The notes under the pieces were generated by a model. The model made no database searches, was not told the origin of the DNA, and was given only the letters and a program-made list of their open reading frames with translations. A DNA stretch of 64,000 nt from the NCBI GenBank assembly GCA_041920465.1, contig JBHGXW010000024.1, positions 1 through 64,000 of the forward strand, read 5' to 3'. A program made the position numbers and the translations under genes. Positions 1-7,609 of this stretch are shown piece by piece (position 1 is the stretch's first letter; each line of letters opens with the position of its first letter). The stretch is from Brevibacillus_H sp041920465 (lineage in GTDB: Bacteria; Bacillota; Bacilli; Brevibacillales; Brevibacillaceae).

Positions 1-43
1 ATTATGAAAGTGGTTAAACTTTCATCCAACGGTTATGAAAAGG

Positions 44-264
44 AAAGAGCTTCGTCCCATTGCGTGTTCCTTGTGAAGGCAAGGCAAAGTGAAGAGAGTG
101 AAGGAAGGAATCAGAGTCGTCAGATGAGAAGCTCCTGTGAAAGGCTTCTATACCCCTGAAAGGGGCGCACAGCGTTTGGCGACTCCCTTCCGTAATGAAC
201 GGAACGGACAGTTTTTCAGCTCTGAATGCCTTCACGGAACCAAAAGGGACGAAGTCTTTTTTTA
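44..264 (+). ncRNA. putative structured RNA, unassigned, 6S-like architecture
   Basis: No convincing ORF lies here. The plus strand folds into nested perfect helices: 50-58 with 246-254 (9 bp), 66-70 with 236-240, 73-81 with 227-235, 103-108 with 186-191 and 114-119 with 180-185. The apical part has two hairpins (127-132/144-149 and CCCC/GGGG at 153-156/162-165). The outer helix is followed at once by a run of seven T (257-263), as in an intrinsic terminator. A closing stem, a large asymmetric bubble and an apical stem in about 215 nt resemble 6S RNA, but I recognise no conserved sequence. A weak -10 (TATGAA, 34-39) precedes it. It could also be a leader of the NlpC/P60 gene, although the T run would end transcription before that gene. 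Confidence 0.45.
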
Positions 265-369
265 TCTCTTGCCCCTGTTTTGATTCCCTTTCCCTGACGA
301 TAGCATGGAATCATCAGATAGGACTATATCATCAAAAACATGATTGGGATTTTTTTCAGCTTTATTGAA

Positions 370-398
370 TTGGTTTAGCTACATTATCATGGTAGTAT
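370..398 (+). promoter_or_regulatory. putative sigma-A promoter of the NlpC/P60 gene
   Basis: TTGGTT (370-375) and TAGTAT (393-398) are separated by 17 bp, about 45 bp before the start codon. Each hexamer has two mismatches to consensus, so this is plausible only. Confidence 0.35.
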
Positions 399-443
399 AC
401 CCGGTGACTTGGGAAAAACATCACACAGTCAGGAGGAAAGAGA

Positions 444-1850
444 ATGACGAAACGCCATTGGTTAAAAATGACTTCTATTGCCGTCATGCTAAGCACATCC
501 CTGCTGATGTTCGCTGAAGGTGGACAAGCATTTGCCGCACGAGCAAATGGCAATGACATTGTAAGCCAAGCCACTGTTTTGCTGGGCAAGCCCTATCAAG
601 TAAACGGAACTGGCCCTGCATCATTTGATTCCGCAGGTTTCGTATCTTATGTGTTGAATCAAAATGGCATCAACGTAGACGATACCTTAAGCGCCCTGAA
701 TCACGGAGGGAAAAGCGTCCCGTTAGCGGAGGTTCAGCCGGGTGACGTACTTCTGTTCAAAACAAGCAGCGGTTCTCTCCATTATGCTGGAATTTATATT
801 GGAGAAGACAAGTTTTTATATGCTTCCAAGAGCAAAGGGGAAGTAATCCAGCAAAAATTGTCCAATGTAAAAGGAACATTGGCAAGCGTGAGACACTACA
901 CAGAGGACTCGTACATAGAGAATCCAGCTTCCTCTTCCGGTTCTGACCAGACTGATGATTCGAAAGATTCTTATTCTACTGCCCAAATCGTCCAACTGGC
1001 CAAAGCGCAGCTTGGCAAAGATTATAAATACAACACGAATGGCCCCAACCAATTTGACGCAGCCGGCCTTGTCGCCTATGTCTACGGACAAGTTGGCCTC
1101 GAAGTAAAAGACAGTGTATCGGCGTTGTATCAGTCCGGAGAAAAAGTGGACAAGTCTGACCTGGAACCGGGGGACATCGTATTCTTCAAAAACGGCTCCA
1201 ATACAAAACCAAGCTACTGCGGAATTTATGTTGGCGATGGACGTTTCGTTTATGCCGCACAGTGGGCTGATCAGGTAATTGAGCGGAAACTTGCCTACTT
1301 TGAAAAAAGCTATGCAGGTGCCCGCCGTTTGCATGAAGTAGAAATCCAGAATCCAACAGATGAAGGCAGCGTTACGCAAACGGGTCAATCGGGTCAAACA
1401 GGTCAGGGCAAGCCAAGTCCGCAGCCGGATCAGGACACGAGCGATCTGGGAGCCAAAATCATCAAAACCGGAGAAAAGTATTTGGGAGTGCCTTATAAGT
1501 TTGGCGCAGACTGGAACGACTATCAAGGCAAGTACTTCGATTGTTCCGGATTTACACAACGGGTTTTTGCCGAGAATGGCATCAAGCTGAACCGGGGAGC
1601 GCGCGGCCAATTCAAAAACGGGGTGGAGGTATCCCGCAAAGATTTGAAAGTGGGCGATCTCGTCTTTTTCTCCACGGGAGCCACGATGAAGTATGCCGCC
1701 GACTCCATCAACCGCATCGGTCACGTAGGAATCTATGCCGGTAACAATCGAGTGCTGCACACCTACGGAAAGGGCGGCGTCCGATACAGCAAAATGGACA
1801 AAGGCTGGTGGAATGACCACTATGTGACTGCCGTGCGGGTAATCCAATAA
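444..1850 (+). CDS. secreted NlpC/P60 protein, two degenerate modules plus one catalytic module
   Basis: Exported cell-wall endopeptidase of 468 aa. The signal peptide ends near AFA-A (residues 29-32). Three NlpC/P60 modules follow at about 37-150, 178-295 and 335-468, with a Gln/Gly/Pro-rich linker (305-332). Only the third has the catalytic set: Cys367 in DCSGF, His427 in GHVGIY and His439. In module 1 the Cys is Ser63 (FDSAGF) and the His is Tyr114; in module 2 they are Ala206 (FDAAGL) and Tyr258. Modules 1 and 2 are therefore probably non-catalytic, perhaps binding peptidoglycan. The family cleaves D-glutamyl-meso-diaminopimelate bonds in stem peptides. A Shine-Dalgarno AGGAGGAA sits just before the ATG. 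It is monocistronic, ending at a terminator. Confidence 0.9.
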   Translation: MTKRHWLKMTSIAVMLSTSLLMFAEGGQAFAARANGNDIVSQATVLLGKPYQVNGTGPASFDSAGFVSYVLNQNGINVDDTLSALNHGGKSVPLAEVQPGDVLLFKTSSGSLHYAGIYIGEDKFLYASKSKGEVIQQKLSNVKGTLASVRHYTEDSYIENPASSSGSDQTDDSKDSYSTAQIVQLAKAQLGKDYKYNTNGPNQFDAAGLVAYVYGQVGLEVKDSVSALYQSGEKVDKSDLEPGDIVFFKNGSNTKPSYCGIYVGDGRFVYAAQWADQVIERKLAYFEKSYAGARRLHEVEIQNPTDEGSVTQTGQSGQTGQGKPSPQPDQDTSDLGAKIIKTGEKYLGVPYKFGADWNDYQGKYFDCSGFTQRVFAENGIKLNRGARGQFKNGVEVSRKDLKVGDLVFFSTGATMKYAADSINRIGHVGIYAGNNRVLHTYGKGGVRYSKMDKGWWNDHYVTAVRVIQ

Positions 1851-1874
1851 GGTTAAAAAAAGAAAAATGGTGAA

Positions 1875-1905
1875 GGGACACTGCTTCGGCGGTGTCCTCT
1901 TTCGT
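1875..1905 (+). terminator. intrinsic terminator after the NlpC/P60 gene
   Basis: GGACAC...GTGTCC stem around a TGCTTCGGCG loop, then TCTTTCG. Confidence 0.65.
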
Positions 1906-1995
1906 ATTACGGGAAAATGAATTACAATTTTGGAAAGCGGCTTCCCAATAATTTTGCTGTGACATGTTTAAGCCGTGACAGGGAGGACACAATTC

Positions 1996-2253
1996 ATGAG
2001 TACAAATAAACTGGTCATACCGGAATTGGACGATTTGCTCTACAAGTTTACCGAATTGTTGACAGGCGAGGCAACTCCCGAACGAATTGAGATGGTAAAG
2101 GTTTGGTGCCTGTACAGCCACATGTTGAAGGTGATGCCTCCCCTTATTCAACATTGGGGAAGCGAACCTGACCATCAAGCGGCACATACGCAGATCAAGC
2201 AGATATTTAATCAGATTAAGCAATGGAACCAGGAAAAAAATAAGCAGACATAG
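1996..2253 (+). CDS. small DUF2573 (YusU)-like protein
   Basis: Soluble 85-residue protein of unknown function. I place the start at the ATG at 1996 because GGGAGG lies 10 bp upstream; the in-frame GTG at 1975 precedes that ribosome site. The central VKVWCLYSHM...MPPLIQHW stretch resembles my memory of B. subtilis YusU (DUF2573). That assignment is from family memory, not a search. No signal peptide or membrane segment is visible. The next gene starts 45 bp downstream on the same strand, so the two are probably co-transcribed. Confidence 0.6.
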   Translation: MSTNKLVIPELDDLLYKFTELLTGEATPERIEMVKVWCLYSHMLKVMPPLIQHWGSEPDHQAAHTQIKQIFNQIKQWNQEKNKQT

Positions 2254-2298
2254 GATCAGACTAAGCAGGGAACGACGGAAATTGGAGGTAGTGGCGGC

Positions 2299-3360
2299 AT
2301 GCGTTATGTAAGCATAGACCAAGTTGAGTCTGGAGATACGCTGGCCAGAAGCATTTATAGCAGCGACGGTTTAACTTTGTTGCAAGCGAATGTTCAGCTG
2401 ACAGTTGGAATGATTCATAAGCTGCGCCGTTTTGGCGTAACCATGTTGTACATTGCCGACCCGAATTTTTTGGACGTGGAAATAGAAGATACCGTTACGG
2501 ATGAAACCAAACGGATGGCCATCTCCAACTTGTCTTCCGCCATTCAATGCGTTCAGTCCGGGAAGGGAATCGACCTCCGCTCTATTCAAAAATCAATCAC
2601 CAACATCGTTGATGAGACGCTCATGAACCGCCGGGTGCTCTTGAATTTGAACGACATTCGCACCACCGATAACCATTTGTTTATCCATTCCCTTAACGTT
2701 TGCATGATGGCGACGGCAATTGGAGTAGGCATGGGATACAACAATGCCCAACTGAAAGAATTGGCGTTGGGGGCCTTGCTGCACGATGTGGGCAAGTCAG
2801 TAAAGGACGAAGAGGGGGTAAAAATTGCCGGAATGAAGCCGGAGACGCATCATACCTGGCTGGGATTTAACCTTCTGCGCAAAAAGCATGAGATGAGCAT
2901 TGTTTCGGCTCATGTAGCCCTGCAGCATCATGAGTGGGTCAACGGCAAAGGAGTCCCGCGGGGATTAACAGGGCCCGAAATCCACGAATTTGCCAAAATT
3001 GTAGCGATTGCCAACTATTACGATAATCTGATTTCTCCCTTTTCTGAGGAGAAAGAAACATGTCATCCATATGAAGCTTGTGAAAAAATCATGGCCCTTG
3101 CAAACGTCCGTTTTGACCATGATATGGTGATTCGTTTTCTCCGTTCGATCGCAATGTACCCGACAGGTTCTTCGCTTCGTCTCAGCACCGGTGAAGTGGG
3201 AGTAGTGATTGACCAGAACCGCGGGCTGCCTTCTCGTCCGGTTGTCCGTATTATCAAGAAAGAGCGCTCCCGCAATCAACGACTGGATGAAGAACACGAT
3301 ATTGTCGATATTGATTTGAGCAAGGAGACGACCGTTTTTATTACGGGCGTTTTAGAGTAG
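2299..3360 (+). CDS. HD-GYP-type phosphohydrolase, putative cyclic-di-GMP phosphodiesterase
   Basis: 353-aa cytoplasmic protein. The N-terminal ~110 residues are a sensory or partner region. The HD-GYP core follows with metal ligands His130, the HD pair His162-Asp163 (LLHDVGK), His184/185, His205 and His210-211. The GYP signature reads GVP (218-220) in HHEWVNGKGVP, so the Tyr is replaced by Val. The family hydrolyses cyclic di-GMP; some variants hydrolyse other dinucleotides or nothing. A Shine-Dalgarno GGAGG precedes the ATG. Genes for CheY and a chemoreceptor follow, which fits a motility or surface-attachment role. The substrate is uncertain because of the GVP variant. Confidence 0.82.
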   Translation: MRYVSIDQVESGDTLARSIYSSDGLTLLQANVQLTVGMIHKLRRFGVTMLYIADPNFLDVEIEDTVTDETKRMAISNLSSAIQCVQSGKGIDLRSIQKSITNIVDETLMNRRVLLNLNDIRTTDNHLFIHSLNVCMMATAIGVGMGYNNAQLKELALGALLHDVGKSVKDEEGVKIAGMKPETHHTWLGFNLLRKKHEMSIVSAHVALQHHEWVNGKGVPRGLTGPEIHEFAKIVAIANYYDNLISPFSEEKETCHPYEACEKIMALANVRFDHDMVIRFLRSIAMYPTGSSLRLSTGEVGVVIDQNRGLPSRPVVRIIKKERSRNQRLDEEHDIVDIDLSKETTVFITGVLE

Positions 3361-3440
3361 GATGTCGAAAATTATTGGGAAAAGGCGATATATTTTGAAA
3401 GAGGTTCCAGAAATTTTGACAAAATTCGTCATATACTTAC

Positions 3441-3449
3441 TGTTATAAT
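3441..3449 (+). promoter_or_regulatory. extended -10 promoter
   Basis: TGTTATAAT is a perfect extended -10 (TGnTATAAT). The TTGACA at 3416-3421 is 22 bp away, too far to act as its -35. Confidence 0.5.
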
Positions 3450-3485
3450 GGGAATAATTCAATCTCTTTTTCCTCTATTTCTTTT

Positions 3486-3522
3486 GCGCGCTTATCGTTT
3501 GGGTAAGCAGCGCTATTTTTTT
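3486..3522 (+). terminator. intrinsic terminator in the HD-GYP/cheY gap
   Basis: GCGC-GCTTATC pairs with GGTAAGC-A-GCGC (11 bp with one bulged A), then TATTTTTTT. It lies about 30 bp after the extended -10 start point, so that promoter would give a transcript of about 65 nt. The rest of 3361-3660 is AT-rich with no gene. Confidence 0.65.
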
Positions 3523-3660
3523 ATTTTTTGTATTTTCACTATCGAAAACGTTTTATTTAGAAAAAAACGGGGGAAGATTGATACAACAATATAGACATTT
3601 TCAAAGAATTTTGTAAAAGTAATAGAGTGGACTTAATTGAGTAGTTAGGGGGAGACGTTT

Positions 3661-4014
3661 GTGGCCCGTGTTTTGATCGTAGATGACGCAGCGTTCATGA
3701 GAAATATGTTAGCTCAAATGTTGGCGGGAACACATGAGGTGTGTGGAGAAGCGAGCAATGGTGTTGATGCGATTCGCAAGTATCAGGAGCTTCTTCCCGA
3801 CATCGTTACGATGGACATCACCATGCCTGACATGCAGGGCATTGATGCTGTCCGTGAAATCCTTGCTTTTGACCCGAAAGCAAAGATCTTGATGTGTTCA
3901 GCCATGGGCCAGCGTCAAATGGTATTGGAAGCAATGAAATCAGGAGCGAAAGACTTTATTGTCAAGCCGTTCCAAAAAGAGAGAATATTGGATGCGATTT
4001 CCCGCTGGGTTTAG
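3661..4014 (+). CDS. cheY: CheY-type single-domain response regulator
   Basis: 117-aa receiver domain with no output domain. The acidic pocket is Asp8/Asp9, the phospho-acceptor Asp52 (TMDITMPD), the switch Ser80 and Lys102 (VKPF). In chemotaxis the phosphorylated form binds the flagellar motor switch. The start is GTG, with GGGGGAG upstream. No CheA, CheW or flagellar gene is in the window, so its partner kinase is encoded elsewhere. It sits between an HD-GYP gene and a chemoreceptor. The product could instead be a CheY-like regulator of another pathway. Confidence 0.88.
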   Translation: MARVLIVDDAAFMRNMLAQMLAGTHEVCGEASNGVDAIRKYQELLPDIVTMDITMPDMQGIDAVREILAFDPKAKILMCSAMGQRQMVLEAMKSGAKDFIVKPFQKERILDAISRWV

Positions 4015-4032
4015 ATGCTTGGGAGTCTTTTA

Positions 4033-4067
4033 AAAACTGCTGCGTCATTATTTGCAGCAGTTTTTTT
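4033..4067 (+). terminator. intrinsic terminator after cheY
   Basis: AAACTGCTGC / GCAGCAGTTT stem followed by a T run. A second terminator-like hairpin (CCAGTC at 4081-4086 with GACTGG at 4110-4115, then TTTTC) lies just downstream. Confidence 0.85.
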
Positions 4068-4199
4068 CTGTCAAAGGAAACCAGTCTGACACATGTTTCG
4101 TGTGTTTTGGACTGGTTTTCGTTGCATAAGAGGTTTGTTTTTCCTGCAGGCAGGGAATAAGTTAACAGGAAGTTCATAATCGAAAGGAAGAAGCACTGC

Positions 4200-5933
4200 A
4201 TGAGATTTACCACGTATACGAAGCTACTGATCATTTCTCTGCTATTATTGATCATTCCCAGCGTGTGCATCGGAACACTCGGTTATTATGTCAGCAAACA
4301 AGCGTTGGATGAGAGCGGCGCAACCGGTTTGAAAAACAACGTGAAGCTGGCGATTGCCATGATCGATTCGTTGAACGCCGCTGTGAAAGCAGGACAACTT
4401 TCGCTCGAAGAGGCACAGGAACAAGTGAAGACGCATCTGCTTGGCCCGAAAAATGCGGATGGAACCAGACCGATCAACAAAAATTTCGATTTGGGTAAAA
4501 ACGGCTATTTTTTTGTGATCGATAAAAACGGGCTGGAACTTGCTCACCCCAAATTGGAAGGGAAAAATGTCTGGGATTTAAAATCGGCTGACGGCTTTCC
4601 GTTCATGCAAGCGATCGCCAAAGCAGGAATGAGCGGCGGGGGGTATACCTATTACAATTACAAACTGCCAGATTCGGAGGAAGTCGCCCCCAAAATCGCC
4701 TATTCGGAAATGGATCCCAATTGGGGATGGATTGTGAGCGCCGGGTCGTACAAGCAGGATTTCAACAGCAAAGCAAAAGATATTCTGTACATTCTCGTGA
4801 TTACCTTGGCGATCTGTTTGACGTTCGGCATCTGTGCTGCCCTCCTGTTTGCAAGACACTTGTCAGGACCGATCAAGCGGATGTCCGAGCAGGTGAAACG
4901 GGTAAGCAGCGGAGATTTGACCGTAGAGCCCGTGCGTGTAAAAAACAGGGATGAAATCGGGATGCTGGCTGAAGATTTTAATCAAATGACAGCCCAGCTT
5001 AAATCAATGATCGCGCGAGTGGCCGCAAGCGCCCAGCACGTGGCGGCAACCTCCGAACAATTAACCGCCAGTGCGGAAGAAACAAGCAAAGCCACCGATC
5101 AAATTGCGGGTTCGATTCAGGAGATTTCCAGCGGTGCGGAAACACAGGTTGCCAGTGCAACGAACGCCACGGGTATCGTTTCTGATATCGCAAGAGGATT
5201 GGACGGGATCGCCGCTGAAATGCAAAGCGTTTCACAATCTTCGTTCAGCGCTTCGGAACTTTCGCAAAACGGGAATGAGGTGGTGAAGAAAGCGATTTTG
5301 CAGATGAACCTGATTCATGAAAAGGTGAAGCAGTCGGCGGATGTGGTCAATACGCTCGGCGACAAATCATCGGAAATCGGACAAATTGTCTCGCTCATCA
5401 CCGATATCGCCTCGCAAACCAACCTGTTGGCCTTGAATGCCGCCATCGAGGCGGCTCGCGCAGGGGAGCAGGGAAGAGGATTTGCCGTAGTGGCGGACGA
5501 GGTTCGGAAGCTTGCGGAACAATCAGGAACGGCAGCCGGACAGATCAGTCAGCTGATTCAGGAGATCCAGGTCGGAACGCGAAAAGCAGTTGACGCAATG
5601 GACAGCGGAACCGCGGCAGTTGCGGAAGGAATGACGATGGTCAATGATGCAGGCGCAGCCTTCACCGATATCCTGAAGGCGGTAGAAAGCGTATCGAAAC
5701 AGACGCAAGAGGTGTCTGCCGCCATTCAGCAAATTCACCACGGGGCAAAAACGATGGTTGACTCGATCGAAGAGATTTCCCGGGTGACAGATCAGTCGTC
5801 CGCGCACGCACAAAGCGTTGCCGCAGCGGCGGAGGAACAGCTCGCTTCCATGGAGGAAATTGCGGCGGGAGCTCAAGAACTTGCCAAAATGGCGCAAGAA
5901 CTGCAGGACACCGTGAATACGTTTAAACTATAG
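4200..5933 (+). CDS. methyl-accepting chemotaxis protein with a single Cache sensor
   Basis: 577-aa transmembrane chemoreceptor. TM1 is about residues 8-30, a periplasmic single Cache_2 domain covers about 31-190 (motif GYFFVIDKNG, then HPKLEGKNVWD), and TM2 is about 195-217. A HAMP linker follows, then the long coiled-coil signalling domain. Its conserved hairpin tip is near NLLALNAAIEAARAGEQGRG. Cache_2 receptors usually sense small carboxylates or similar ligands; the ligand here cannot be read from sequence. The start follows GAAAGGAAG. It probably signals through a CheA encoded elsewhere to the CheY just upstream. Confidence 0.93.
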   Translation: MRFTTYTKLLIISLLLLIIPSVCIGTLGYYVSKQALDESGATGLKNNVKLAIAMIDSLNAAVKAGQLSLEEAQEQVKTHLLGPKNADGTRPINKNFDLGKNGYFFVIDKNGLELAHPKLEGKNVWDLKSADGFPFMQAIAKAGMSGGGYTYYNYKLPDSEEVAPKIAYSEMDPNWGWIVSAGSYKQDFNSKAKDILYILVITLAICLTFGICAALLFARHLSGPIKRMSEQVKRVSSGDLTVEPVRVKNRDEIGMLAEDFNQMTAQLKSMIARVAASAQHVAATSEQLTASAEETSKATDQIAGSIQEISSGAETQVASATNATGIVSDIARGLDGIAAEMQSVSQSSFSASELSQNGNEVVKKAILQMNLIHEKVKQSADVVNTLGDKSSEIGQIVSLITDIASQTNLLALNAAIEAARAGEQGRGFAVVADEVRKLAEQSGTAAGQISQLIQEIQVGTRKAVDAMDSGTAAVAEGMTMVNDAGAAFTDILKAVESVSKQTQEVSAAIQQIHHGAKTMVDSIEEISRVTDQSSAHAQSVAAAAEEQLASMEEIAAGAQELAKMAQELQDTVNTFKL

Positions 5934-5966
5934 GAAACCAGCAAGCGAAAAATCCCCCAATCATTT

Positions 5967-6203
5967 TGAAGTGCACCTCTTAAAGTAGACATTGGAAAAA
6001 CCCCCTAGGGAAAACCGATGTAACTTTAGGGGGTGCATTTTGTTATGGCAAAGAAAGGACAAACATTTAAACATTACAGTTTTGAACTTAAGAAAGCAGC
6101 AGTGGAAATGCGGCTGACCCCTGTTGAGTTCAGGCGTCAGCTTGTTGGGGTGTGGCTCGAGGAGACATGGAAGTTTTGTTACAAACTTGTGCTTTCGATA
6201 TAA
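5967..6203 (+). mobile_element. IS3-family remnant: left end plus 5' stub of transposase OrfA
   Basis: The segment opens with an IS3/IS150-like terminal repeat (TGAAGTGCACC... at 5967). It runs into an ATG at 6045 whose product begins MAKKGQTFKHYSFELKKAAV, the typical start of the OrfA helix-turn-helix. Resemblance ends after about 24 residues; the frame then runs through unrelated sequence to a TAA at 6201. No OrfB or right end is present, so this is a decayed one-ended scar. It lies directly upstream of the promoter of the adeR-like gene. Confidence 0.65.
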
Positions 6204-6204
6204 T
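6176..6204 (+). promoter_or_regulatory. sigma-A promoter of the adeR-like gene
   Basis: TTGTTA (6176-6181), a 17-bp spacer and a perfect TATAAT (6199-6204), 45 bp before the GTG start. The -10 overlaps the stop codon of the IS-derived reading frame. Confidence 0.75.
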
Positions 6205-6248
6205 GAAGATAGAAACGGTTGTATGAAAAGGAGGATGTGAAATAATCC

Positions 6249-7478
6249 GTGCAGTCTGGATATTTCGATCAGTTCCAACATGCCGATATCGACGAAATTG
6301 CCGATGTGATCGGTGAACTCTTGCAAAACCCGATTACGATTGAGGATGCTGATCATAAGTTAATCGCATACAGTTCTCATGGAGAAAGTACGGATCAGGC
6401 CCGCTGGTCGACGATCATGGGACGCAGGGTTCCGGAAAAGGTGTTGACCCGTCTGTGGAAGGACGGAGTGTTTCAGCAACTGCTCACGCAAAGCGACCCT
6501 GTTCACATCCCGGCGAAGGATGAAGTGGGGCTGGGGAAGCGAGCAGCCATTGCGATTCGTAAAGGAAATGATGTACTCGGGTACATTTGGGCCCAGGAGG
6601 TAAATCGCCCGTTTGTTGAAGAAGACGATGAGATCTTGCGCCAAGCTGCACGGGCAGCCGTACCGCGTCTCTTGCAGCGGCAGGGAAAACGCAAGGCGGA
6701 GGAGCAGCGGCGCAAGGAGTTTTTCTGGGAGCTCTTGCTTGGCAACCATACAAGCGAGGCTTCGATCAAGCGCAAAGCTGAGGCGCTTCAAGCCCATTTG
6801 CCAACCCCGTATCTGGTTTTGATCATGGAAGCAAACTCGGCACAGCTTGAGCAGTATCTATATCCGCTGTTGATTCGGGAAAAGCTGCTGTGGGTGGTGG
6901 ACGGCAGGCAGTTAATCCTTTTGATCGGTTTGTCAGCCGTGGCCAAGGAAGGCCAGACGATTTACCATCTTGCCGAGCAATTCCTGCAAGAGTCGCTCGG
7001 AAGGATAGGAGAGCGTCTAGACCGACAAACCATCGGTGTTTATGGGCGATCTTATCGTTCTTGCCTCGATATTAAAAAAAGCTATCAGGAAGCGCTGCAA
7101 GTCCTTCAGGCAAAGCGATTGTTCCCTGAGGAAACCCGCAAAGTAAAAGGGTACCATGACATGGGAATTTACCGTTTTCTTCCCCAACTGAAAAAATGGG
7201 GCGATGCCGAAGGATACGAAAATGAACATTTGGCCAGCCTTCACCGTTATGACATCGAGCACCAGAGCAATCTGGTGGAAACGCTGGAGACATATCTCGA
7301 TGCGGCGGGAAAAGTTAACATCACGGCAAACCGGCTTCATATTCACATCAACACGTTAAGTTATCGGCTGCGGCGAATTGAGGAAATCATGGGCATCGAT
7401 CTGGATGATCCGAACCACAGAACCGCGCTTTATCTTGATTTGAAGCTGCAAAAGTTAAACAAAGAGTCACAAAGCTGA
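6249..7478 (+). CDS. adeR: PucR/CdaR-family activator, AdeR-like
   Basis: 409-aa transcription factor. The N-terminal half is a GAF-like sensing region with a charged helix (about 135-160). The C-terminus carries the PucR-type helix-turn-helix (about 350-400; VNITANRLHIHINTLSYRLR). It is followed directly by alanine dehydrogenase. In B. subtilis the PucR-family protein AdeR (YukF) activates ald, so the same role is inferred from context and family. The start is GTG, with AAGGAGG at 6228 and a long 14-bp spacing; no better in-frame start is near. Confidence 0.75.
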   Translation: MQSGYFDQFQHADIDEIADVIGELLQNPITIEDADHKLIAYSSHGESTDQARWSTIMGRRVPEKVLTRLWKDGVFQQLLTQSDPVHIPAKDEVGLGKRAAIAIRKGNDVLGYIWAQEVNRPFVEEDDEILRQAARAAVPRLLQRQGKRKAEEQRRKEFFWELLLGNHTSEASIKRKAEALQAHLPTPYLVLIMEANSAQLEQYLYPLLIREKLLWVVDGRQLILLIGLSAVAKEGQTIYHLAEQFLQESLGRIGERLDRQTIGVYGRSYRSCLDIKKSYQEALQVLQAKRLFPEETRKVKGYHDMGIYRFLPQLKKWGDAEGYENEHLASLHRYDIEHQSNLVETLETYLDAAGKVNITANRLHIHINTLSYRLRRIEEIMGIDLDDPNHRTALYLDLKLQKLNKESQS

Positions 7479-7609
7479 CACATGCGTTTGTGAAAATCCA
7501 CAAACAGAGTATTTTATAAATCAAGGGAATCACCAATGAGGAATGTCTGAAAACGCTGTACAATGTTCGTAAGACAGCACTTGTATGCGAAAAAAGGAGG
7601 ACATCACTC

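Noticed and set aside
14..235. Minus-strand reading frame of 73 codons
   Set aside because: It overlaps the nested helices of the structured RNA, has no ribosome site and a low-complexity composition.
1..300. c-di-AMP (ydaO/yuaA) riboswitch before the NlpC/P60 gene
   Set aside because: The gene type fits, but the conserved ydaO core motifs were not found in this sequence.
816..1847. Long minus-strand frame opposite the NlpC/P60 gene
   Set aside because: A shadow of the plus-strand gene, with no ribosome site and no family pattern.
3416..3449. TTGACA at 3416-3421 as the -35 of the TATAAT at 3444
   Set aside because: The spacing is 22 bp; the extended -10 explains the promoter better.
3541..3560. 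cre-like (CcpA) palindrome near CGAAAACGTTTTAT
   Set aside because: At least three mismatches to the cre consensus and no target gene that needs it.
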